A stretch of DNA of 64,000 nt from Lactobacillus sp. PV012 (lineage in GTDB: Bacteria; Bacillota; Bacilli; Lactobacillales; Lactobacillaceae): contig NZ_CP041983.1 of NCBI RefSeq assembly GCF_014522325.1, positions 868,001-932,000 on the forward strand, written 5' to 3'. The notes beneath the pieces were generated by a model. The model saw only the letters and a list, made by a program, of their open reading frames with translations. It was not told the DNA's origin and did no database searches. Below, piece after piece: positions 1 through 10,475 of the stretch; positions within the stretch are counted from its first letter, which is position 1, and each line of letters begins with the position of its first letter. A program made the translations under genes and the position numbers.

Positions 1-2401
1 GACGCTCATTAGAGCCTGTAATTCCTTGGGCTAAAATTTCATAGTCTTTCAATTCTGGCGCATTATTTATTTTAGCAAAAACTTCTTTAATAGTTGAGAG
101 ATTAGTAAATAAGACTAACACATGATTTTGTTTTTTAATATCATTAATCAAAAAATCTGTAATAAAGTCTGTATATTCTTCTTCATTAGGATCTTGCGGA
201 GCCTTTTCATCATCCAAAGCTAAAACCTGAAGGTGCTTTTCTACTGGATATGACGGCTTTGCACTGTAAAGTAAAGTCTTACTTGGATCTAACTCTAATT
301 CTTTCAAAGAATAATTATAACTACCCTGTTGAGTTAAAGTAGCAGAAATAAATAATTTCTTTTTAAAATTTTGATATAGTTGCAATAATTCAGCTTGCGG
401 ATCTAAAGTTAACCATTGTAAATTCGTTGATAAAGGATCTTCAATATTTGTAATTTGTAAAACAAATCCCTTTTCGCCAAATTTACTTTGATCAGTTAAT
501 TGATCACTCAAGAGAAAGGTTTGCTGAGAATAATAATCTATCTTATCAATTTCCTCTTGTAACTCAATAATTAAACTATCAATAATTTGTTGGTTACTTG
601 CAGAATTGCGGTATAAGATCGACTCAACGTTATTTACATCCCGACGAACCAGTTCAATTTTTCCCTGCAAAAAATTAAGCTTTTCCTTGAAGTTAGCTAT
701 ATTTGGAAATAAAGCATAGCCTTGAATTCCTAAATTAACTCGTTCTTGATTCCCATATTCCTTTGTAAGAGCCTTGTCTTTTTGTGCATATAATTCTCTT
801 TGAATATTATTAATAGCATGAATCAAATCATCGATTTCTTTCTCAAGTTTCTCTAAGTAAAAAGTTACTTGTTTATTTTGAGAAAATTCGTTTTTAACAC
901 TCTTATCTGCAAATAAGAGTAAATTTTTTAAATGATTTGCTACACCCCAAAAACTTTCAAATTGAAGAGAATCATTACGAGAATTAGCTACATTATCAGC
1001 AAAACGATGCGCTTCATCTACAACTAAATATGGATTTTGTCCCCAAATTGAATCTAGATAGTGGTTGGCAAGATAAGCATGATTTGTAACTAAAATATCT
1101 GCTTTTTCTTGCTTATCCCGGGCTAAGTTCCAAAAATCATATTCAGAAAACGTAGTACCTATTCTTGCATCCCCTGGATGGCGAATCATTTCAAATAAAG
1201 GATCTTTAAAATTAGTTAATTGTAATTCGTCTAGGTCTCCTGTCTTTGTTTCTGTCAGCCAGATAATAATTTTCATTTGTAAAATTAAGGTTTGAAGAGG
1301 CCAGTTTTTTTGTAATAAAGAGGCGTAAAAATTATCTAAATCTATATAGTGTGAACTTGCTTTTACCTCTTGCGCCGAAAGATCCAAGCCCGTTATTTTT
1401 AATAATTGCGGGATTTCCTGATGCATTATTTGTTCTTGTAAAACTTTAGTAGGAGTCGCAATAACCAGCTTTCGTCCTGAATATAGTTCATAAGCATAGG
1501 CCATTAAAAAACTTAGTGTTTTTCCGCTCCCATTAGGAGCTTCAACAACCATGTTTTCTTCTTTAGAAGAACTTAAAAAGTTGTGGATTCTATTAATCAG
1601 GCTAACCTGTCCTCTTCGAAAACGTACAATATTTTTAAAAAGAGCTTTCTTTTCATCATCGCTTTCTGGAAATGTAGTCTGTTTTGTAGAAACTTCCTTA
1701 CCAACTTGTTCAGTTTGTCTTCTCAAAACAAGATTTTTTACTTGAACTAAATCTTTAGGGAGTTTTCTTTTCTGTAAACGCCTTTCTTTCGTAATTTCAG
1801 CGAAAACATCTGCAGTATTTTTTACCAATCCTTTGGATAAAGAAGTTAAAGTATTTAATGTGGATTGAGGAAGAGACTCAAGTTTTTCAATTATTTGAAG
1901 CAGCAGTTGTCCTGTAACGTAAGCATCTGAATCAGCCTGATGAGGATTTAAGTGTTCAATATGTAGCCGATCAGTTAAATCTTTCAGTTTATAAGATGGA
2001 AATGTAGGAAAAGCAATTTGTGCTAATTCTACAGTGTCGATTGCTTTGAGATTTAAAGGTTTTAAACCTGCATTCTCTAATTCGTAATTTAAAAAAGGAA
2101 GGTCAAAGTTAACGTTGTGTGCTACAAAAATGGTATCTTTTAAAATTTCTCGTATTTTACTTGCATAGTGAGAAAACTCTGGTGCGTGCTTAACTTCTTC
2201 ATTGCTGATTCCTGTCAAATTTTCCACTGACAAAGGAATTTCTTTGTTGGGATTTATTAAAAAAGAATATTTTTTTACAATTTTACGATTTTTGATAATC
2301 ACACAACCAAATTGGATAATTTTATCTCCCTGCTTTTTTTGTGTACCTGTTGTTTCCAAGTCAACTACTGCAAACGTATCTTTTGAAAATGCTTGGCTCA
2401 T
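1..2401 (-). CDS. dinG: DinG-family helicase with N-terminal exonuclease domain (3' part cut by window)
   Basis: The reading frame is open from 2401 to the window edge (about 800 codons; C-terminus missing). The ATG at 2401 has a good ribosome site (AGGGAGG). The N-terminal ~170 residues are a DEDDh exonuclease: DLETTG at 14-19, HNVNFD (ExoII) and HQADSDA (ExoIII). The rest is an XPD-like superfamily 2 helicase: Walker A APNGSGKT near residue 287 and DEAH near 460. Between them there is no cysteine, so the Fe-S cluster of Escherichia coli DinG is absent; this is the usual Gram-positive form with an attached 3'-5' exonuclease. Likely role is repair or replication-fork processing. It is separated by 25 bases from addA, another repair gene, and is probably downstream in the same transcript. 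Confidence 0.92.
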   Translation of the reverse strand, partial: MSQAFSKDTFAVVDLETTGTQKKQGDKIIQFGCVIIKNRKIVKKYSFLINPNKEIPLSVENLTGISNEEVKHAPEFSHYASKIREILKDTIFVAHNVNFDLPFLNYELENAGLKPLNLKAIDTVELAQIAFPTFPSYKLKDLTDRLHIEHLNPHQADSDAYVTGQLLLQIIEKLESLPQSTLNTLTSLSKGLVKNTADVFAEITKERRLQKRKLPKDLVQVKNLVLRRQTEQVGKEVSTKQTTFPESDDEKKALFKNIVRFRRGQVSLINRIHNFLSSSKEENMVVEAPNGSGKTLSFLMAYAYELYSGRKLVIATPTKVLQEQIMHQEIPQLLKITGLDLSAQEVKASSHYIDLDNFYASLLQKNWPLQTLILQMKIIIWLTETKTGDLDELQLTNFKDPLFEMIRHPGDARIGTTFSEYDFWNLARDKQEKADILVTNHAYLANHYLDSIWGQNPYLVVDEAHRFADNVANSRNDSLQFESFWGVANHLKNLLLFADKSVKNEFSQNKQVTFYLEKLEKEIDDLIHAINNIQRELYAQKDKALTKEYGNQERVNLGIQGYALFPNIANFKEKLNFLQGKIELVRRDVNNVESILYRNSASNQQIIDSLIIELQEEIDKIDYYSQQTFLLSDQLTDQSKFGEKGFVLQITNIEDPLSTNLQWLTLDPQAELLQLYQNFKKKLFISATLTQQGSYNYSLKELELDPSKTLLYSAKPSYPVEKHLQVLALDDEKAPQDPNEEEYTDFITDFLINDIKKQNHVLVLFTNLSTIKEVFAKINNAPELKDYEILAQGITGSNER

Positions 2402-2426
2402 AAAATATCCTCCCTTGTTTATACTC

Positions 2427-5400
2427 TTAGTCTAATTTTACTAACTTCTTTGCGTCAAGTAAAACAAGAAATTTTGACTTAACTTTAACATCCTCAATCT
2501 CATTTAAAGCAGCTTCATATAGACGGAGCTGACCACTATATTTTTGTTTTATCTTCTCAATTGCAGTTTCAAGATTATTTTTATCAATGTAGTCTGTCTT
2601 GTAGTCAAATAAGACAATACCATCCGTATCCTTATAATATCCATCAATAGTCCCATGAACTAAAATTTCTGCAGTAGGATCAGAAAAGTTATCAAAAATC
2701 TTCGTTCCTTTGACTAAGCTTGAAAAAGATTGTTCACGATATAACTTAGTTGGATTTTTCCAAAAGTTTGCAGAAAACTCACTAGTTACGAACCACTTAA
2801 TGGCCTCCTTATCGATGTGTGGTATCATATCAGGATTAAGCTTCCTCAAGTTAACTAGCATTTCAATTTCTTGATCTAAATTTTCTGCAGTAGGAGCATT
2901 TGTATAATCGTAATATTGCAAAATTAAGTGTGTTGCTGTTCCAATCTCTGCCCCACTAAATTTTTGGGTTTGTAAAAAGCTTGGTACTGGATCGATTGGT
3001 TGTAAATATCGATTTGAAGATTTAATGAGATGGGCATTTTTTAATTCTGGATCTATCTTATCATTAAAGGCATCCTTAATTTCCGAAACGGCTTGATAAG
3101 CGGTTGTTTGCGTAGCATCTTTGAATGGGTATTTAAAATTATATAGTTCTTCTACTTTTTTCTTAAGAGTTTCAGGAATTTTTTCTTGAATATCGTTTTT
3201 TGAAATTGAACTTATTTGTTTATTTTCCTGGTCTTTATAAGTTAAGTAAACTAGCTGATTACTGTATTCTATATCATGATTGATTTCAGAAATTTCTTGG
3301 GGAGTTCCAAGAGAGTCCCTGAGAACATCATCCATAAAATTTAGATAAGAACTATTATTCTTAGCATTTGTTTTTTGACCTACTAAGATTAGTTTTTGAC
3401 GTGCTCTTGTTAAGGCAACATATAGAATTCTGGCTTCTTCCTCTAAATCTAGTTTTTTCTTTTCTTCTTTAATTGCAGACATTAAGAGAGATTGCACATA
3501 AAAATCTTCTGTTTTAATTTTTAACCCTATCCCTAATTCTGGAGAAATCATATATTTCTTTTTGCTATCTTGAAGAGAAAAAGGCTGCTCTAGTCCTTCA
3601 ACAAATACAATCGGAAATTCTAATCCTTTAGATGCATGGATTGTCATTAATTGAATTGAATCGTTAGCACGATCACTTAGTAATGGCTGAGCGAGATCAC
3701 GGTCATTTTTACGCATTTTTTCAATAAAGTTTATAAATTGATATAGTCCTTTAAAACCTGCACTTTCATACGAACTTGCGCGTTCATATAAGGTTTGCAA
3801 ATTGACTCGTCTTTGCTGCCCGTTGGGAAGAGAAGTAACAATTTCTAATAAGTGCGTCTCTTCATAAATACTCCAGATAAGCTCTGAAATTCGATGATTA
3901 GTGGTGAAGTTTCTAAAAAATTCTAATTGTGCTAAAAACTTCTTAACTCTCTTGCCTAATTCATTATTAGTACTGGCATAATTGGCAACAGCTTCAAAGA
4001 AATCAGCCGAATTTTTTGATTTAATTCGAATTTGCGCAAGTTCTGGTTCAGTAAAGTTAAAAATTGGAGATCGTAGAACTGATACTAAAGGTATATCCTG
4101 ATGAGGGTTATCAATAATGCGCAAATAGTTCATGATCATTACTAATTCAAAAGTTTGAAAGTAATTTTCTGCGTCTGTGATAAACAAAGGTAAATTAGCT
4201 TTAGCAAATTCCTGCATAATTTCTAAATTGTGACTCTTTGTACGCGTCAAAATTGCAATGTCTGAATAACGTATTAAACGAGTTCTTTTTTCCTTCTCAT
4301 CCCAAACTTCAAATTTTTCTTCAATAAGATGATTAATTCGATTAATTATTCCTCTAAATTGATGACTTTTTTCTGTTTCACCATCTACATAAATATATTC
4401 ACTCGCACTTGGAATATCTTCATTTTCGTCAAAATCGGCTGCATGTTGCAATTGAGCTTCTTTTTTATAATTAATCCCACCAAATTCTTCAGTCATTATT
4501 GAATTAAAAAATTTATTAACTGTATTAACTACGTTTGAGCTAGAACGATAGTTTTTTGAGAGAATTATTCTTTTGTGATCTTTATTTTCTGATTTAAACT
4601 CATTATATTTTTCTAAAAAGAGTTTAGGTTGAGCCTGTCTAAAGCCATAAATGGATTGCTTAACATCTCCTACCATAAACACCGCATTTTTTCCTGGCTT
4701 CTTTAAGGCTTGAATGATACTTTCTTGTAAATAATTAATATCCTGATATTCGTCAACTAGAATTTCTTCAAATTTATTTTGGTAAAACTCTTGTGCTAAA
4801 TCGGAGTTGGAATCGTTGCTAGTCAAAATTTCATAAGCAAATTGTTCCATATCTTGATAATCAAGAAGTTTTTGTTCTCGCTTAAAACTAGCATATTTTT
4901 CAATAAATTCTTTTTCTACCTGCGCAATTATTCTATTAAGTTTGTAGTTAGCATTGAGATAACTAAGTTGCTTTTTTTCTTCTTCAATGAAATATGTAGC
5001 ATAAAATTGTTTTAATTGCTCTTCTGTTTCCTTTTTGTAAAGTTTAAAGTCTTCATAAGTTGGGCTGTCTTTAATTACTTTTGATTCAAGAGTTAAAGTG
5101 GAAAATTGAGAGCGTAAATCATCATAGGCTGAATTGTTATTCAGATTAGTTAAAAAAGTTTCTGTTGCTTGGATAAATTTATTTAAATTTGTAATGTTGA
5201 AGGCATATTTTTCAAGGATTTTTTTGTCGGTTTCGGTGGTTTGTTCTGTTTGCAAGCGATTTGTAAAATCGCTTGCTTTGTTTTTTATTTTATCTATTTT
5301 TTGTAAAAGTAACACTTTTATGCTTTTATTCCAAAAATTTAAATTTGTAATGCTTTTTGCTTCTTGGTCACCAACTTTTTGTAAAAAATTCAAATAATTT

Positions 5401-5960
5401 GGCTGCGTCATTACAATATTGTATAAATCATGGATTAAATTTTGTGCTTCCTCTGCATTACTATCACCCGCAAAATTATCATAAAACTTTAAAAACTCCT
5501 CATCTTCATTTTGAAAATGCTGCTCCTCTACTTCCTTTAAAGCCCGTTCTTTTAACAGCATCCCTTGCACCTCATCAGTCAAGATACTAAAACTTGGATC
5601 TAGCCCAATTACATAATAAAATCTCTTAATTACATCTAAACAAAATGAGTCAATAGTTGAAATGTTAGCTACATCAACTTTAAGCAATTGCTCTTTTAAA
5701 AAATAATTTTTGGGATCCTCATTTACTGCGCGAGAAAGGCGAGCCTTTATTTTCTCTTTCATTTCACTAGCTGCTGCCTTAGTGAAAGTAATAATTAATA
5801 AATCCGTAATTGGGACATGGTTAAAAATCTTTTGTATTACCCTTTCTACTAACACCGCCGTCTTCCCCGACCCAGCTGAAGCCGAAACTAAAATATCCTT
5901 ACCATTAGTTTTAATTGCTTCTTCTTGTTCTAAAGAAAAACTTATTTTTTTACTCGTCAT
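2427..5960 (-). CDS. addA: ATP-dependent helicase/nuclease subunit A (AddA/RexA)
   Basis: UvrD-type superfamily 1 helicase with a C-terminal RecB-family nuclease; the large subunit of the AddAB/RexAB double-strand-break resection enzyme. Walker A AGSGKT is at 29-34, the DEYQD box near 402, the GDVKQSIYGFR motif follows, the late helicase motifs are TIHASKGLEFP and YVALTRAR, and the nuclease core FDYKTDY lies near 1117. The length of 1177 aa is normal for lactobacilli. The start overlaps the end of addB by 11 bases, so the two subunits are translationally coupled and made in equal amounts. No odd features seen. Confidence 0.97.
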   Translation of the reverse strand: MTSKKISFSLEQEEAIKTNGKDILVSASAGSGKTAVLVERVIQKIFNHVPITDLLIITFTKAAASEMKEKIKARLSRAVNEDPKNYFLKEQLLKVDVANISTIDSFCLDVIKRFYYVIGLDPSFSILTDEVQGMLLKERALKEVEEQHFQNEDEEFLKFYDNFAGDSNAEEAQNLIHDLYNIVMTQPNYLNFLQKVGDQEAKSITNLNFWNKSIKVLLLQKIDKIKNKASDFTNRLQTEQTTETDKKILEKYAFNITNLNKFIQATETFLTNLNNNSAYDDLRSQFSTLTLESKVIKDSPTYEDFKLYKKETEEQLKQFYATYFIEEEKKQLSYLNANYKLNRIIAQVEKEFIEKYASFKREQKLLDYQDMEQFAYEILTSNDSNSDLAQEFYQNKFEEILVDEYQDINYLQESIIQALKKPGKNAVFMVGDVKQSIYGFRQAQPKLFLEKYNEFKSENKDHKRIILSKNYRSSSNVVNTVNKFFNSIMTEEFGGINYKKEAQLQHAADFDENEDIPSASEYIYVDGETEKSHQFRGIINRINHLIEEKFEVWDEKEKRTRLIRYSDIAILTRTKSHNLEIMQEFAKANLPLFITDAENYFQTFELVMIMNYLRIIDNPHQDIPLVSVLRSPIFNFTEPELAQIRIKSKNSADFFEAVANYASTNNELGKRVKKFLAQLEFFRNFTTNHRISELIWSIYEETHLLEIVTSLPNGQQRRVNLQTLYERASSYESAGFKGLYQFINFIEKMRKNDRDLAQPLLSDRANDSIQLMTIHASKGLEFPIVFVEGLEQPFSLQDSKKKYMISPELGIGLKIKTEDFYVQSLLMSAIKEEKKKLDLEEEARILYVALTRARQKLILVGQKTNAKNNSSYLNFMDDVLRDSLGTPQEISEINHDIEYSNQLVYLTYKDQENKQISSISKNDIQEKIPETLKKKVEELYNFKYPFKDATQTTAYQAVSEIKDAFNDKIDPELKNAHLIKSSNRYLQPIDPVPSFLQTQKFSGAEIGTATHLILQYYDYTNAPTAENLDQEIEMLVNLRKLNPDMIPHIDKEAIKWFVTSEFSANFWKNPTKLYREQSFSSLVKGTKIFDNFSDPTAEILVHGTIDGYYKDTDGIVLFDYKTDYIDKNNLETAIEKIKQKYSGQLRLYEAALNEIEDVKVKSKFLVLLDAKKLVKLD

Positions 5961-8900
5961 TATCTTTCTTCCCTAATTTTTTATCAATCTCATCTATTAA
6001 CTGTGAACTATCTTTTATCGTTGGCAAATCATGGTATTCATTTTCTGGTAACATTGGATCAAAGAAAAAGATATCTTTATAATCTGAATACTTAAGTGCC
6101 GTATTTTTCCCATCCCTGAATGGATTCAATGCGATTTTTCCGCTTAGTATTTTCTGAGCAGCTTGTTTAATCAAAAAGTCATTATACTCAAGCAGCTTAT
6201 CTAGCTGATTAGGGGAAAAGATTACTGTTTTCCCCTTTCTTTTACTAAAAGTTTGATCTTTGTTTAACTGAACACCATTGTAAAAATCAGATTTTCTACT
6301 TTCTGCCAAAGTTGGCTCAATTTCCTTTAACAAAGATAAATCTTTTACCAAAATTCCTCTATACTGAACTTGTTTGCGATTTTCGGCCTTTAAATCTTTT
6401 ACTTTAAATCCTTTTTGAATGTTAGTTTTCTTATTTATTAACTCTCTTTTATTCGCAATTGTTTGATAAAAAGCACCCATAATTTTTAAAGGCTTATCAC
6501 CATCAGCAAAGTAGCCGGCATTTTTATTTAAAACGTCTAGATATGACATCATTTGTAATGAAATTCCAGAAAAGAATTTGTTCATTTCAAAATTCTTTTC
6601 AGACGACTTATAATCAATCAATTGTGCTATCGTTTGGTCATCAATTTGAGCTAGATCTATGCGATCAATTTTTCCTCGGAGTCCTACCTGATGCATTTTC
6701 CCCTTAAAATCTGGTACTTCAAATTTTAATCCCTTAACTTTTTGTGAACTTCCGAAACTTAATTCTGAATACTGAGGCCTAAAAAGAGTTTGATTTAAAT
6801 GATTATGCCAAAAATTAGCTACATAGTTAGTAGTAGAGTCCAATCGTTTAAATAAATACTGATTAAATGGATCATTTAAAAGTTGACGATATTGGCCCTT
6901 TTTTTGTAACTCTAATTGAATTTCTCTTAGAATCTCATATAGTTGTTCTATGCTAATACCTGCTAAATCTAAATGATGAGCTTTTAAATATTTAACCAAA
7001 TTATCAAAAGTTTCATGATAGTAGTTTCCTGCTTGGATAACATCCAATTCATTCTCAACTCTTTTATGAAGTCTTAACCCATAATTCAAAAAATATTCAA
7101 ATGAGTTTTTGTAATAGGTTTCTAACTGAGAAATTGAGGTTTCAATTGTTTGACCATATAGCTCTTGTGCCAACTCTTCACTTAAATCTTCTGGAACATT
7201 CTTAAATTCACTGGACAAGATTAAATGTTGTGCTAACTCGGGTTCTTTCGGACTAGTCAATTCCACTAATGCCTGTGCATAGGAAAAATTATTATTCTTC
7301 ATATAAGTTAAATAACCCAAACTAGCTTTAGGATTTGTAACAAATGAAAGAACTTCTTCCTGATTTACAGGTAAGTCACGCTGTCTTTTTTCTGGCTGCT
7401 CTGTTAATCTACAAAGTTCCTTATAGTACAAAGACGGTTGCATTTTTTCATTTGAAGCATTCAAAATGGGGTAAGAAAAATATATCTTATCTGAAGCTAG
7501 ACTTAGTACATTACCAAATTGATAATTTTGATCTAAATTATTGACTTTATGAGAATCTTCTAACTGATTTTCACTTTCAGTAATTGTATTATTAATTTCT
7601 TCAATATTTTCACTACTTAAAAAACCAGGGGTAGTTTGTAACTGTGGCAAATTAGTACTAGTTGCTCCCAAAATAAAGACTTGTTTATATTTTGGAATCT
7701 GCACCATCCCTAATTCGGAAATATTCACAGCATCTAATGTTGAAGGAATTTGAGAAAAACTTGCCTCTCCAAACCCACTAATTAATAAATCAAAAAATGA
7801 GTCAAGATCGTATTCTTTTGCAATTAATAGGTAGTCCTTAATTAAAGTTTGTAATGTCGACCAAACTTGCTCAGGTTCCTGCGCTAATTGTAAATCACCA
7901 GTATCAATAGCTTGTTTACGCCACTGCTCAAATCTTTCCGGAACATGATTTTCAACTAAAAAGTTCCAAAATTTATTTATTCCTTCTTCTACCTCTGTTA
8001 CCTGCTTTAATTGCTCGATGATGGTTTTGATGGTTTTCAGTAAATAAGTTCTTAACTTATCTAAAGTTTGGACCTTCTCTTGAGCATTATCCAATTTAAT
8101 GACATTAGCATCTACAAAATCTGTCAGGGGTCTTTCCCAAAGAGAAAAGTTTATTCCATGAGCTAAGACAAAATTTTCTAGATTATCTAGGTCTTCTTGA
8201 TACTGTTGTTCAGTTTGATACCAATCTGGAAGAAATAACTTTGTTTTAGCAAAGGCTAAGATATTTGTAGTAGAAAAATTACCCTTGGCTATTTTTCTTA
8301 AACTTTCAATGACTACCACTAGTGGATGATATTTCATTTGTTTTTGTAAATCATTGAAGAATGGAATTTTATTTTGGCGCATAATTGGGGCTAAATAAGT
8401 TTCGTATTCACTAAGATTTGGTGCTAAAACTAAAAAATCACGATAACGATAATTATGTAAGGCAACTTGTTGATAAATTGTTCGTGCAACAAAATAAGCC
8501 TCTGCATATCGTGAATCCGCCTTTATAAAATAGGTAAAATCTTTAAATTCATTACTATCTTTAAACGGAGGAAGCTCTTGCACCCACAGACCATTTAACT
8601 TTTCAGCTTTTGAGATTTTATTCTTACTTAGGAAAGCTTCTTCTTTAACCTCTAATCCTTGCTGGAACCAACTTGCTTTTAATTGCTTAATAGTTTTTTG
8701 CACAATGTAATCGTAATCTCCTACTTGAGAAGTTTTCTTTATCGTGCCATCCTTTGTTTTAAAAGCAAAAGTTATATTATTAGCTTTAGTAGAAATTAAC
8801 TGGACATTTTTCAATTCTTGAGATGTAAAATGCGAAAAATCTACAAAGAAGAAATTCATTTCTTTTAAGTTCTTTGCCTTCATCAAAAACTTGTTTAATA

Positions 8901-9447
8901 AATTTTCTACTTCATCTTTTGTAGCAAATTTATCAGAGAGTCTAGCACTGAAAGCATGATAAATTAGTTTTAAATCATGAATTTTTCTTTTAGTTTCTTT
9001 ATCACCAAGCCCATCTTCATCAATTTCTTCCAAATCTAAATTTCCTTGTTTAATTGAAAGCATTGCTTCATAGACTTGTTTTAATGAGCCATTATTAACT
9101 TCTGAATCTTTAAAGATCAATAAATTATCTTTATTTTCCTCGACAATTTGTTTCAAAAGCATGACACTTCCAGCATCATCCAAAATCTCTGGAAAATTAA
9201 TTTTTTCATTTTTTAAAAAGAACCATGCCAAGCGGGAAAATGAGAGTACCTGCAAATTTTTTACGCTTGATTTTTTATACCTAGAATTTAGAGTGCTTAA
9301 AACATCTATTTCTGTGGTAAACTTTATATGATTTGGTACGATAATAAAAGTTAACTTATCTTCGTCATCTCTATAACATTCAATTGCACGTCGAATAATT
9401 TCTTCTTGTAAATTATCAGTTTGACGTCCAGTTAGTAAATTAATCAA
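5950..9447 (-). CDS. addB: ATP-dependent nuclease subunit B (RexB, AddB type 2)
   Basis: Partner of AddA in end resection and recombinational repair. The start is a TTG at 9447 with a strong site (GAGGAGG, 7-base spacer). The N-terminus has LLTGRQTDNL where AddB type 1 has a Walker A motif; no GKT/GKS is present, so nucleotide binding is probably lost. The RecB-type nuclease motif LIDYKSS is near residue 944 and is intact. The C-terminal block (NPFRDGK...YSDYKDIFFFD) has none of the cysteines that bind an Fe-S cluster in Bacillus AddB. Both losses match the RexB (type 2) lineage of Lactobacillales. It is first in the addB-addA operon. Confidence 0.95.
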   Translation of the reverse strand: MINLLTGRQTDNLQEEIIRRAIECYRDDEDKLTFIIVPNHIKFTTEIDVLSTLNSRYKKSSVKNLQVLSFSRLAWFFLKNEKINFPEILDDAGSVMLLKQIVEENKDNLLIFKDSEVNNGSLKQVYEAMLSIKQGNLDLEEIDEDGLGDKETKRKIHDLKLIYHAFSARLSDKFATKDEVENLLNKFLMKAKNLKEMNFFFVDFSHFTSQELKNVQLISTKANNITFAFKTKDGTIKKTSQVGDYDYIVQKTIKQLKASWFQQGLEVKEEAFLSKNKISKAEKLNGLWVQELPPFKDSNEFKDFTYFIKADSRYAEAYFVARTIYQQVALHNYRYRDFLVLAPNLSEYETYLAPIMRQNKIPFFNDLQKQMKYHPLVVVIESLRKIAKGNFSTTNILAFAKTKLFLPDWYQTEQQYQEDLDNLENFVLAHGINFSLWERPLTDFVDANVIKLDNAQEKVQTLDKLRTYLLKTIKTIIEQLKQVTEVEEGINKFWNFLVENHVPERFEQWRKQAIDTGDLQLAQEPEQVWSTLQTLIKDYLLIAKEYDLDSFFDLLISGFGEASFSQIPSTLDAVNISELGMVQIPKYKQVFILGATSTNLPQLQTTPGFLSSENIEEINNTITESENQLEDSHKVNNLDQNYQFGNVLSLASDKIYFSYPILNASNEKMQPSLYYKELCRLTEQPEKRQRDLPVNQEEVLSFVTNPKASLGYLTYMKNNNFSYAQALVELTSPKEPELAQHLILSSEFKNVPEDLSEELAQELYGQTIETSISQLETYYKNSFEYFLNYGLRLHKRVENELDVIQAGNYYHETFDNLVKYLKAHHLDLAGISIEQLYEILREIQLELQKKGQYRQLLNDPFNQYLFKRLDSTTNYVANFWHNHLNQTLFRPQYSELSFGSSQKVKGLKFEVPDFKGKMHQVGLRGKIDRIDLAQIDDQTIAQLIDYKSSEKNFEMNKFFSGISLQMMSYLDVLNKNAGYFADGDKPLKIMGAFYQTIANKRELINKKTNIQKGFKVKDLKAENRKQVQYRGILVKDLSLLKEIEPTLAESRKSDFYNGVQLNKDQTFSKRKGKTVIFSPNQLDKLLEYNDFLIKQAAQKILSGKIALNPFRDGKNTALKYSDYKDIFFFDPMLPENEYHDLPTIKDSSQLIDEIDKKLGKKDNDE

Positions 9448-9555
9448 TTTACGACCTCCTCAGAGCTAGTTAGTCAATTTCTTGCTTTATGCGAACACGT
9501 ATTCTAATTATACAAAAAAGATAATTCAGAGAAAAGAGGATAAAACGAGAAAATA
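9448..9555. promoter_or_regulatory. divergent promoter region between addB and mvk
   Basis: This 108-base gap separates two diverging operons. On the minus strand TATAAT (plus positions 9507-9512) is a -10 candidate for addB, without a convincing -35. On the plus strand TTGCTT near 9482 with AT-rich sequence about 17 bases downstream could serve mvk. The two would overlap back to back. Confidence 0.35.
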
Positions 9556-10473
9556 ATGAATAAAACTACTGTTACAAGTCATGGAAAAGTAATTCTCATT
9601 GGTGAACATTCTGTTGTTTACGGCAAAAATGCCTTTGCAATGCCAATTAAAGCTTTGCAGATCAAGACGACTATTGAACCTCTTGCTGTAGGTAATAGTC
9701 AAATGATCACAAAAAACTATCACGGCGATTTTCTTAGTGCACCAGCTACTTATGATGGTCTTAAATATATTTATAAAACTTTAACTTCTCGCTTATCTTC
9801 TCCTCCCACTTTAAAGATAACCTATGAAGGAGAAATTCCAATAGAACGTGGTTTAGGATCAAGTGCAGTAGTTGCGTTAGGCACTACGAAAGCTTTAAAT
9901 GAATTTTTAAACCTTAATCTTTCTAAAAAAGAAATTATGAAAATTGCCAATCATGCAGAAATGATTAATCACGGAAAAGCTTCAGGTTTAGACACAGCTA
10001 CGGTTAATTCTGATTATTTGGTAAGTTTTAGTAAAGCAACTGGTCCCACAGCTCTTAAAAGTCATCTAGGAGCAAGTCTATTAATTATGGATAGCGGTCA
10101 GCTTGGCAATACTCGTCAAGCTGTTGAATTAGTTCGAAAGCAACTTGAAACTACTCAAGATGGTAAAACGCGCATTGACCAACTTGGCTCATTAGCCAAT
10201 GATTTTAAAAAAGCATGGCTTAGCAAGGATATTTTTAAAATTGGTGATATCTTTAACCAAGCCCAAACAATTTTAGCTTCTTTCCATCTTTCCACTTCTA
10301 AAATTGATCAGATCATTGAAGTAGCTAATGCAAGTGGTGCTTTAGGAACAAAAATTTCAGGTGGTGGTTTAGGTGGTATTGTAATCGCCCTTTGCCCTAC
10401 GAAAGAAATAGCTCAGCAAATTATCGGAAAAGTAAAAAGTAACATCGTTAATTATTGGATAGAGGAAATTTAA
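9556..10473 (+). CDS. mvk: mevalonate kinase
   Basis: Phosphorylates mevalonate to 5-phosphomevalonate, first committed kinase of the mevalonate route to isopentenyl diphosphate. A GHMP-kinase fold is evident: N-terminal GKVILIGEHSVVYG, the phosphate loop ERGLGSSAVVALG near 97-109, and the C-terminal GGGLGGI motif near 270. The length (305 aa) is typical of Gram-positive cocci and lactobacilli. The start has only a distant AGAGGA (15-base spacer), so translation may be modest. It opens the operon mvk-mvaD-mvaK2-fni, with 2 bases to mvaD. Confidence 0.96.
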   Translation: MNKTTVTSHGKVILIGEHSVVYGKNAFAMPIKALQIKTTIEPLAVGNSQMITKNYHGDFLSAPATYDGLKYIYKTLTSRLSSPPTLKITYEGEIPIERGLGSSAVVALGTTKALNEFLNLNLSKKEIMKIANHAEMINHGKASGLDTATVNSDYLVSFSKATGPTALKSHLGASLLIMDSGQLGNTRQAVELVRKQLETTQDGKTRIDQLGSLANDFKKAWLSKDIFKIGDIFNQAQTILASFHLSTSKIDQIIEVANASGALGTKISGGGLGGIVIALCPTKEIAQQIIGKVKSNIVNYWIEEI

Positions 10474-10475
10474 TA

